Below are positions 19,660 to 28,076 of a DNA stretch of 49,183 nt, in pieces. The stretch is from Rhodococcus triatomae BKS 15-14. Lineage in GTDB: Bacteria > Actinomycetota > Actinomycetes > Mycobacteriales > Mycobacteriaceae. Within the stretch, counting starts at the first letter, position 1; each line of letters starts with the position of its first letter. The translations under genes were made by a program, and so were the position numbers. Below the pieces are notes generated by a model. It was not told the DNA's origin, made no database searches, and saw only the letters and a program-made list of their open reading frames with translations. The DNA lies in the NCBI GenBank assembly GCA_000341795.1, contig AODO01000049.1:1-49183 (forward strand). The letters run 5' to 3'.

Positions 19660-21198
19660 TCAGGACACCAACCGGACCACGTACGGGGTCATGCCGTCCC
19701 AGCGCAGCGGCGAGACCTTGACCACCGATCCCGACTGCGGAGCTTCGATCATCTCCCCGTTGCCAAGGTACAGCCCGACGTGCTGGCTGGCATTGGGCCC
19801 GTAGAACACCATGTCGCCGCGTTTCATCTGCGAACTCGGAACCTGTTCGCCCGCGGTGTACTGGTATCCGGTGTAGTGCGGCAACGAGATACCGATGCCC
19901 GCGAATGCGTAGATCATCAGGCCGGAGCAGTCGAACCCGACCTTGTTGTAGTCGCCGTAGCTGTCGGCTACGCCGCCGTCACGGATGCCGAGGGTGGGCC
20001 CGTTCTCGTTGCCACCGCCCCACGCATAGGGAACTCCGAGCTGGGACATCGCGCGGTCGATGACCGTTTCGACCGCGGCGCTGCCCGTGACCGACGGCTT
20101 GGGTTTGGTCGGTTTCGGTTTCGGCTTGGTCGTCGGAGCGGTGGCGGTCTCGGTGTCCCCGGATTCCGTCTCCTCGGAGTCGGGCTCCGTGATGTCGGCG
20201 GTGTCGGGGTCCTCGACCTGGACGTGACTTCGCTGCCCCTCCGCCAGGGCCTGCGCCCGCGCACGGGCTGCCTGGTCGGCGGCGACGCGGGCGGCGGCCG
20301 CAGCGGCGGCTTCCCTGGCTGCGGCTGCGGCCGCCTCGGCGGCCTGCTGTTCGGCGGCGCGCTGGGTGTCCCAGTTGACGAACGCCTGCCGTTGGCTCTG
20401 CAGGCCGGCGACGTTGTCGCGGGCGGTCGCGAGTTGTGCCTCGGCGGCGGACTTCTCCGCTTCGACGGCCGTCTTCTTCGCCTGCTGATCGGCGAGCGCA
20501 GCGCGGGCCTCCGAGATGGCGTTCTCCGCGTCGGCCTTGCGGGCCTCGGCCGCGGACGCCGCGTCGTCGGCTTGCTGTTTGGCCTCGCGTGCGGCGGAGT
20601 TCTTGTTGGCCTCGGCGGTGCGGGCGCGCTGCAGTGCGTCGAGTACCGCGTTCTTGTTCGCCGCGAGCACCCGAACCACCTGCGCGCGATCGAGGACGTC
20701 GTCCGGTCCCTGGGAACCGATCAAGGAGGACAGCGCGGAGACTCCGGTGCCCTGCCGGTAGGTGCTGGCGGCGTACTCGTCGAATCGAACCTGTGCGGCC
20801 TCGATCTGCGCCCCCGCGTCGCGGAGGGCCTGCAGGGTTCCGGCCACGGCGTCGGCTGCGGCGACCGCGACGTCGCGGGCCGTCTGGAGGTCGACGAGCG
20901 CCTTGTTCACCGCTTCGCGTTTGATCGCGACGGCGTCGTCGAGGGCGCGCAGCCGCTGGTCGGCATTCGCGACCTCGTTGATCAGGGATCCGACCTGGCC
21001 GATCCGATCGGTCACGTCGTCACCCGCCTGCTGCAGTTGACCGTCGCTGGGGTTGGGAGGCGGCGGCGGGACCGCCCCGCCGAGTCCCGGAGCTCCGACG
21101 AGCATGGCCACGGCGATGCCCAGTCCCAGGGCGGACCGCACGTGACGTAGCCGCTTCCGCGTGAATCCGCGGGACCGGCCTGGTGCCCTTCGCTTCAC
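19660..21198 (-). CDS. ripA: Secreted NlpC/P60 peptidoglycan endopeptidase (RipA-like)
   Basis: RipA cuts the peptide stem (D-iGlu-mDAP bond) during septum splitting. The 512-residue protein has a signal peptide with a long basic n-region (VKRRAPGRSRGFTRKRLRHV, then ALGLGIAVAMLVGAPGLGGA). A coiled-coil autoinhibitory region rich in Ala, Glu and Gln spans about 65-350. A Thr/Lys/Pro linker TTKPKPKPTKPKPS near 380-395 leads to the C-terminal NlpC/P60 domain. The catalytic Cys lies in GFDCSGLMIYAF and the His in ASQHVGLYLGNGEM. GTG 21198 has a strong ribosome-binding site GAGGGAGA and gives the signal peptide. A structured leader of about 300 bases precedes it. Confidence 0.93.
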   Translation of the reverse strand: MKRRAPGRSRGFTRKRLRHVRSALGLGIAVAMLVGAPGLGGAVPPPPPNPSDGQLQQAGDDVTDRIGQVGSLINEVANADQRLRALDDAVAIKREAVNKALVDLQTARDVAVAAADAVAGTLQALRDAGAQIEAAQVRFDEYAASTYRQGTGVSALSSLIGSQGPDDVLDRAQVVRVLAANKNAVLDALQRARTAEANKNSAAREAKQQADDAASAAEARKADAENAISEARAALADQQAKKTAVEAEKSAAEAQLATARDNVAGLQSQRQAFVNWDTQRAAEQQAAEAAAAAAREAAAAAAARVAADQAARARAQALAEGQRSHVQVEDPDTADITEPDSEETESGDTETATAPTTKPKPKPTKPKPSVTGSAAVETVIDRAMSQLGVPYAWGGGNENGPTLGIRDGGVADSYGDYNKVGFDCSGLMIYAFAGIGISLPHYTGYQYTAGEQVPSSQMKRGDMVFYGPNASQHVGLYLGNGEMIEAPQSGSVVKVSPLRWDGMTPYVVRLVS

Positions 21199-21506
21199 GA
21201 TCGTCTCCCTCGGTCGCGCCACCGCCCGGGGGAAGGCGTGCACGCCCGAGGACCTCTCGGGTGTGTTCACCCGAGGGCTCCAGTCGGCAGGCGCCACTTC
21301 CGTGGCAGCCTTGCCCACAGCGACACTTCTTCCCCAAGAGTGCCACTGGCACCGTACGACACTTCGCGAACTAGCGAAACTCCAGTCACAAACGACACAG
21401 GAGTAATTACACCGCACGCACCCCGCCTGTACTGGGGGTGACTCGCGGGAGACGAAAGATATTTTCCGGCTTGCGTTTTCGAGGAGACGGCGGATTCGGC
21501 GTCGGG
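21199..21506 (-). promoter_or_regulatory. ripA upstream region with stem-loop leader
   Basis: This stretch of 308 bases between ripA and the next minus-strand gene has no credible gene. Near the gene it contains a hairpin, CTCGGGTG-tgtt-CACCCGAG (21256-21275, perfect 8-bp stem, 4-base loop), and the palindrome GGCGTGCACGCC (about 21235-21246). Upstream is an AT-richer part (21360-21480) where the promoter should lie, with the two similar half-sites AGTCACA and CGACACA around 21384-21399, which might be a response-regulator site (MtrA controls ripA in relatives). I found none of the conserved blocks of the ydaO/c-di-AMP riboswitch. Confidence 0.45.
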
Positions 21507-22025
21507 TCAGCCCCGGTCCGCCACCGTTTCGGCCGCTCGCCTCGATCGCCGACGCCACGCGACCGCCGTGCCTGCACCGACCAGGAGCACGACCCCGACG
21601 GTGATCAGCCCGTACGGCGCGTCGGGCTCGATCACCGCGTCGAGGAACTGGTTCGCGGAATCGACCGCCTTGCCCGTGTACGCGCGGTCCTGCGCATCCT
21701 CGACCGCAACCCGGGGCAACGAGTCGCTGTAGGTGCCCACCCAGTTCGGGCTGAGAACGAGGACGGTCCCACCCTCCTGCTCCCCCACGTCGGTCGCGAT
21801 GTCGCGGAGCTGCGAGTCGCGCGCCGGGTTCTGCTCGAGCACCACGATCCGAAGAGTGAGCCCCTCGCTCTCCGCGCGGGTGACCACGGCCTGCAGTCCC
21901 GCGACGTCGGCGGCAGGCGCGGACACGCCGTCGTCCCGGACGTCGGCGACGATGGTGTCGACGTCGACGCCGGTCGGAATGTCGGCGGGAGCCGGGAGGA
22001 ACGCGATGGTGTGGGAGACAGGCAT
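21507..22025 (-). CDS. Membrane-anchored protein, Rv1476-like
   Basis: The protein has 172 residues. A soluble N-terminal domain of about 130 residues (IAFLPAPADIPTGVDVDTIVADV, then GTVLVLSPNWVGTYSD) is followed by one transmembrane helix (LITVGVVLLVGAGTAVAW) and a basic tail WRRRSRRAAETVADRG. The orientation is probably outside-in. The N-terminal domain resembles that of TPM/DUF-type membrane proteins with alternating strands, but no function is known. The gene sits beside ripA and acn as Rv1476 does in M. tuberculosis. The ribosome-binding site GGAAGAA is close to ATG 22025. Confidence 0.8.
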   Translation of the reverse strand: MPVSHTIAFLPAPADIPTGVDVDTIVADVRDDGVSAPAADVAGLQAVVTRAESEGLTLRIVVLEQNPARDSQLRDIATDVGEQEGGTVLVLSPNWVGTYSDSLPRVAVEDAQDRAYTGKAVDSANQFLDAVIEPDAPYGLITVGVVLLVGAGTAVAWRRRSRRAAETVADRG

Positions 22026-22210
22026 CTTTCTTCCGGAGCGTCGAGAGCGGGTGCGGCGGGCGCCGCGGTGACCGCCACGCACATTACGGGACTGTTGCCG
22101 GGGAATCGGCCAGAGCGACCCGCTCCGGCGCGGGACGTCCCACGTTGCGGACGACGACGGCGCGGACGAGGATCACGAGGGTGGGACACGGGGGCACCCC
22201 GCCCGCGAGT

Positions 22211-22238
22211 TTCAACAGGACAAGCGTACTGTTAGAGT
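22211..22238 (+). promoter_or_regulatory. acn promoter with AcnR operator
   Basis: CAGGACAAGCGTACTG (22216-22231) matches at every fixed position the AcnR operator CAGNACnnncGTACTG that I know from Corynebacterium glutamicum. It lies between a -35-like TTCAAC (22211-22216) and a -10-like TAGAGT (22233-22238), so bound AcnR would block RNA polymerase. The acnR gene lies just downstream of acn. The operator match is seen; the -35/-10 assignment is inferred. Confidence 0.8.
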
Positions 22239-22275
22239 TGTTGCGAGGTACTTCGGCGCGACCGCCCGGTCGGAT

Positions 22276-22307
22276 GCGATTCGAGTCGATCGAACGACTC
22301 GAATCGC
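22276..22307 (+). other. 13-bp hairpin in the acn 5' leader
   Basis: GCGATTCGAGTCG (22276-22288) and its exact complement (22295-22307) flank a 6-base loop ATCGAA. The hairpin would be transcribed if acn starts near 22245, and it lies 69 bases before the start codon. No run of T follows, so it does not look like a terminator. It could equally be a DNA operator for a dimeric regulator. Confidence 0.7.
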
Positions 22308-22376
22308 CGCGACGAGCCTCGCTTGCCGTCGGCACAGCCCCGTCGACGGCGAACCTCAATGACGAGTGGAGCTGCC

Positions 22377-25178
<2,802 letters not shown>

Positions 25179-25188
25179 GCGCTCCGCG

Positions 25189-25325
25189 CCTGTGAGTGTT
25201 TTCGGCACCAAGGCGCACAAACCGCGCACGACCACCTGTGTACGTCCGGCACCTTCCGCTGGAAGTGGTCGTGCGCGGTTTGTGCACTCGGGAGGTATCT
25301 CGCGAAGGCCGAAAACACGCACAGG
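25189..25325. repeat. Nested inverted repeat between acn and acnR
   Basis: An inner perfect 21-bp inverted repeat (25215-25235 with 25265-25285) surrounds a 29-base loop. An outer 18-bp inverted repeat with one mismatch (25189-25206 with 25308-25325, containing GTGTTTTCGG/CCGAAAACAC) encloses it, giving a 137-bp palindromic unit that begins 10 bases after the acn stop. As RNA it would form a very stable long hairpin. It may end acn transcription, protect the mRNA end, or be a small palindromic repeat element. No open frame makes sense inside. Confidence 0.85.
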
Positions 25326-25347
25326 TGACCGACGCAGGAGTGCGCGA

Positions 25348-25390
25348 GTGCGGTGCCGACGGGCGACGAAGGAGTCCGTCTGCACCGCAC
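25348..25390 (+). other. Hairpin before acnR with SD-like loop
   Basis: GTGCGGTGC (25348-25356) pairs with GCACCGCAC (25382-25390). The stem continues past one mismatch with GACGG/CCGTC (25358-25362 with 25376-25380). The 13-base loop includes GACGAAGGAG (25365-25374), identical to the sequence that carries the true acnR ribosome-binding site (25399-25408). It lies just before acnR and may tune its translation or transcription. Confidence 0.6.
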
Positions 25391-25402
25391 CCGCGAATGA
25401 CG

Positions 25403-25409
25403 AAGGAGG
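25403..25409 (+). promoter_or_regulatory. Ribosome-binding site deciding a TTG start (acnR)
   Basis: AAGGAGG lies 5 bases before TTG 25415. This perfect Shine-Dalgarno sequence is the reason for choosing TTG over the ATG at 25397, which lies directly in front of this site and so has no room for it upstream. Confidence 0.75.
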
Positions 25410-25414
25410 TTGCC

Positions 25415-25990
25415 TTGCCCAAAGTCAGTGAAGACCACCTCGCCGCACGACGGAGGCAGATTCTCGACGGCGCGCGTCGCTGCTTCGCCGAGTACGGCTA
25501 CGAGGGGGCGACGGTCCGCAGGCTCGAGGACGCCACCGCGTTGTCGCGGGGAGCGATCTTCCACCACTTCAAGGACAAGGACGGGCTGTTCCTCGCGCTC
25601 GCCCAGGAGGACGCGACCCGGATGGCGGACGTCGCGGCCGAGCAGGGTCTGGTCCAGGTGATGCGCGACATGCTCGCGCAGCCCGACCAGTTCGACTGGC
25701 TGGCGACGCGCGTCGAGATCTCGCGCCGCCTCCGCACGGACCCCGCCTTCGCCAAGGAATGGAGCCGCAGGGGCGCCGAACTCACCGAGGCCACGGTCGC
25801 CCGGCTCGAGCGGCAGAAGGAGGCGGGCCGCCTCCGCGACGACCTGCCGACCGATGTGCTCGTGGCGTACCTGGATCTGGTGCTCGACGGTCTGATCGCC
25901 CGGATCGCCTCCGGGCACGGGAGCGAAAACCTTTCCGCGGTACTGGATCTCGTGGAGGAGTCGGTCCGAGCGCACCATACCGTCGACTAG
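25415..25990 (+). CDS. acnR: TetR-family repressor of aconitase (AcnR)
   Basis: The protein has 191 residues. An N-terminal TetR helix-turn-helix (about residues 12-58) reads RRRQILDGARRCFAEYGYEGATVRRLEDAT and SRGAIFHHFKDKDGLFLALA. The C-terminal ligand domain includes EISRRLRTDPAFAKEW and VLDLVEESVR. Both parts closely follow AcnR of C. glutamicum as I know it, which represses acn and senses citrate with magnesium and iron status. An exact match to the AcnR operator stands before acn, 3.2 kb upstream. The start is TTG 25415 behind AAGGAGG. It is separated from acn by 236 bases holding two large hairpins. Confidence 0.93.
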   Translation: MPKVSEDHLAARRRQILDGARRCFAEYGYEGATVRRLEDATALSRGAIFHHFKDKDGLFLALAQEDATRMADVAAEQGLVQVMRDMLAQPDQFDWLATRVEISRRLRTDPAFAKEWSRRGAELTEATVARLERQKEAGRLRDDLPTDVLVAYLDLVLDGLIARIASGHGSENLSAVLDLVEESVRAHHTVD

Positions 25991-26029
25991 CACCCCCGTC
26001 GTGGGCAACGACCCGCACCTCGAACTGGT

Positions 26030-26044
26030 TGAAAATGATATTGA
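26030..26044 (+). promoter_or_regulatory. Possible Zur/Fur-type box
   Basis: TGAAAATGATATTGA resembles the zinc-uptake-regulator box TGAAAATnATTTTCA (two mismatches by my alignment). It lies just upstream of the -35 region of the oxidoreductase promoter. AT-rich promoter sequence can mimic such boxes, so this is tentative. Confidence 0.3.
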
Positions 26045-26071
26045 TCACATTCGTAGGTAACGCTAGCCTAA
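26041..26071 (+). promoter_or_regulatory. Promoter with IdeR/DtxR iron box
   Basis: GTAGGTAACGCTAGCCTAA (26053-26071) matches 15 of 19 positions of the DtxR/IdeR consensus TTAGGTTAGGCTAACCTAA. It overlaps a -10 box TAGCCT (26064-26069) placed 17 bases after TTGATC (26041-26046). This is the classical layout for iron-dependent repression of the oxidoreductase gene that starts at 26097. Confidence 0.72.
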
Positions 26072-26096
26072 TTAACGTCGGCTAGGGTTCGCGACC

Positions 26097-27737
26097 GTGA
26101 TCTCATCTTCCGGACAACCCGACCCCACCCACGCCACCTCGCTGTCGAGGCGTGCCGTGCTGCGGGCCGCCGTCGGCGCCGGCGCGCTGGGCGCCCTCGC
26201 GACCGCCCCCTTCGCCAGACCGGGCATCGCAGGGGCGCAGGCGAGCCAGGAAACCGCCATCGTGATCGGCACCGGCTTCGGTGGCGCCGTCGCCGCACTG
26301 CGACTCGGCGAGGCGGGAATCAGGACCACCGTCTTCGAACGCGGGCGGCACTGGCCGATCCGGCCCGACGGCAACACCTTTGCGACACTGCTGCAGCCCG
26401 ACGGCCGGGCCGCCTGGTTCAGCGACACCGTCGGCGCCACCGCGACGGTCGGGATCCCGGTGAACCGGTACCCCGGCATCCTCGACCGCGTGAAGGGCAA
26501 CGGCATCGACTCCGTGTACGGCGCCGGTGTCGGCGGCGGCTCCCTGGCCTTCGGGTCCTTCACGCCCGTCCCGCGCAAACAGGACTTCGAACAGGTCTTC
26601 CCCGGCGGCGCCGGATACGACGAACTCGTCGCGACGTACTACCCGCGTGCCAAGGGCATGCTCGGCGCCTCTCCCCTGCCCGCCGACATCATGGCCCACC
26701 CCCGCTACATCGGCACCAGATCGTGGCAGGAGACGGTCCGGCGGTACGGCAGGGAACTGGTCTCCTTCGACTACGCGATCGACTGGGACATCGTGCGCGC
26801 CGAACTCGAAGGCCGAGCACCCGCCTCGATCATCAACGGCGAGTTGGGATTCGGCGTCAACAGCGGTGCGAAGAACTCCGTGGACCGGAACTACCTGCCC
26901 GCGGCCGAACGCACCGGCAACGTCACGATCAACGCCATGCACGAAGTCTTCGAGATCCGGCCCCGCGACCGCCGGCCCGGCTTCGTGGTCTCCGCCCGTG
27001 TGATCGACGACCAGCACAACACCGTCAGGATCGTGACCGCCGAGGCCGACCACCTCTTCATGGCAGCCGGGTCGTTCCACACCACCCGAATGCTGGTCGA
27101 GGCCCGCGCGAAGGGAACGTTGCCCAACCTCTCACCGCGCATCGGCGAGGGATTCGGGGCGAACGGCGACTTCCTCACCGCCCGTACCGCACTGTCCGAC
27201 GACTACGGCGACGTCCAGGGCGGCCCCGGATTCGGGCGTCTCTACGAGGACGACCTGCCCGGCGGACCGGCGTCGATCGTGTACCACTCGACGCCGCTGC
27301 CCTCCCCGCTCGGCAAACTGGCGACCACCAACCTCATCCAGGTGCACTCGGACGAGCGCGGCACGGTCGACTTCGACCATGCCACCGGCAGCGCGGTCAT
27401 CAACTACCCGTTCCCCGAGGGCAACGACCTCGACCGCCGCGGCGCGGCGTTCGCCGAGCACTTCCGCCAGCGGGCCGAGGTCCGCCACGGGCGCCTGGCG
27501 AGCGGCATCCCGATCTACTCGCGCGCTGTCGGATTCGGCTCCGCGAGCACGTATCACGGCCTCGGCGGCGTCGTGATGAACCGGGCGGCAACCATGGACG
27601 GCGCCGTACTCGGCTACGACAACCTGTACGTCGTCGACGGCTCGTTCGCACCCGGCGCCGTGGGCCTGGTGAACCCGTCGCTCACCATCGCCGCACTCGC
27701 CGAACGCACGATGGCGCGGTTCGTGGCCGGGCGCTGA
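26097..27737 (+). CDS. Tat-exported GMC oxidoreductase, cholesterol-oxidase type
   Basis: This 546-residue flavoenzyme resembles Streptomyces/Rhodococcus class I cholesterol oxidases. A Tat signal SRRAVLRAAVGAGALGALA (about 17-35) ends near AGAQA (45-49). The FAD-binding motif VIGTGFGGAVAALRLGEAG is at about 56-74, and GAGVGGGSLAFGS lies near 145. The catalytic His is in TYHGLGG (about 487) and the Asn in VGLVNPSLTIAALAERT (about 524). At the position of the isomerase base Glu361 the aligned segment reads VYHSTPLPSP, placing a His there, so the oxidation-plus-isomerisation chemistry may be altered and the substrate is open. The start is GTG 26097. An iron box covers its promoter. Confidence 0.85.
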   Translation: MISSSGQPDPTHATSLSRRAVLRAAVGAGALGALATAPFARPGIAGAQASQETAIVIGTGFGGAVAALRLGEAGIRTTVFERGRHWPIRPDGNTFATLLQPDGRAAWFSDTVGATATVGIPVNRYPGILDRVKGNGIDSVYGAGVGGGSLAFGSFTPVPRKQDFEQVFPGGAGYDELVATYYPRAKGMLGASPLPADIMAHPRYIGTRSWQETVRRYGRELVSFDYAIDWDIVRAELEGRAPASIINGELGFGVNSGAKNSVDRNYLPAAERTGNVTINAMHEVFEIRPRDRRPGFVVSARVIDDQHNTVRIVTAEADHLFMAAGSFHTTRMLVEARAKGTLPNLSPRIGEGFGANGDFLTARTALSDDYGDVQGGPGFGRLYEDDLPGGPASIVYHSTPLPSPLGKLATTNLIQVHSDERGTVDFDHATGSAVINYPFPEGNDLDRRGAAFAEHFRQRAEVRHGRLASGIPIYSRAVGFGSASTYHGLGGVVMNRAATMDGAVLGYDNLYVVDGSFAPGAVGLVNPSLTIAALAERTMARFVAGR

Positions 27738-27965
27738 TCAGGTCCCGCGGACGGCGCGGCGGCGGTTCGGGCCGCCGCGCCCCCGCAGCTCGACACCGGA
27801 TTCGGTGAGCAGGGTCCGGATGAAGCCGTAGGAGCGGCCGGTGGCGTCGGCGAGGGAGCGGATGCTGGCGCCACCGACGTAGCGGGCACGGACCTCGGTC
27901 TGCAGTTCGTCCCGCGCACCGCCCGAGATGCGTGTGCCCTTGCCCACCGGCTTCAGCTCTGCCAT
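27738..27965 (-). CDS. Small helix-turn-helix protein (Rv1473A-like)
   Basis: The protein of 75 residues consists mainly of one helix-turn-helix: LQTEVRARYVGGASIRSLADATGRSYGFIRTLL, followed by a basic tail RGRGGPNRRRAVRGT. Such small proteins are found beside the ABC-F gene in mycobacteria (Rv1473A). They probably bind DNA, but targets are unknown. Start ATG 27965 is preferred; a GTG one codon earlier is in frame. The stop codons of this gene and the oxidoreductase gene directly abut (27737/27738). A CRP-like site and a TAGCCT box lie upstream. Confidence 0.8.
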   Translation of the reverse strand: MAELKPVGKGTRISGGARDELQTEVRARYVGGASIRSLADATGRSYGFIRTLLTESGVELRGRGGPNRRRAVRGT

Positions 27966-27990
27966 CACCAGGCCCCCTCGACCTTCGGAG

Positions 27991-28006
27991 TGTGATGCAC
28001 GTCACT
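27991..28006. promoter_or_regulatory. CRP/GlxR-like box
   Basis: TGTGATGCACGTCACT matches 9 of 10 fixed positions of TGTGA-N6-TCACA, the cAMP-receptor-protein site also used by GlxR/Cmr-type regulators in Actinobacteria. It lies 26 bases before the small HTH gene and just downstream of a TAGCCT -10-like box (28017-28022, minus strand), which would favour repression. This is inference from sequence only. Confidence 0.5.
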
Positions 28007-28076
28007 CGACGAAACCAGGCTAGTACACATTCCTCGGCCGGGTGCGTCACCGACGACCGGCTCGGAGCCGGGCCCG

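Larger units (their letters stand above)
22026..22376. other. Divergent intergenic region before acn
   Basis: This stretch of 351 bases has no gene. It contains the acn promoter with the AcnR operator (22211-22238), a transcribed leader with a hairpin (22276-22307), and the ribosome-binding site GTGGAG about 6 bases before the acn GTG. In the left part (22026-22210) I see nothing beyond the expected promoter space of the divergent minus-strand gene. Confidence 0.6.

Noticed and set aside
21199-21480. ydaO/c-di-AMP riboswitch before ripA
   Set aside because: I looked on the minus strand for the conserved blocks known from actinobacterial hydrolase genes and did not find them. A covariance search would settle it.
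22276-22307. Classical iron-responsive element before acn
   Set aside because: The loop is ATCGAA rather than CAGTGN and no bulged C is present, so it is reported only as a hairpin.
25189-25325. Insertion sequence remnant
   Set aside because: The arms are symmetrical and there is no transposase fragment or clear target duplication; reported as an inverted repeat of unknown origin.
25196-25414. Longer AcnR reading frame starting inside the inverted repeat
   Set aside because: The frame is open, but the sequence is the repeat itself. The AAGGAGG site and the TetR family N-terminus support TTG 25415.
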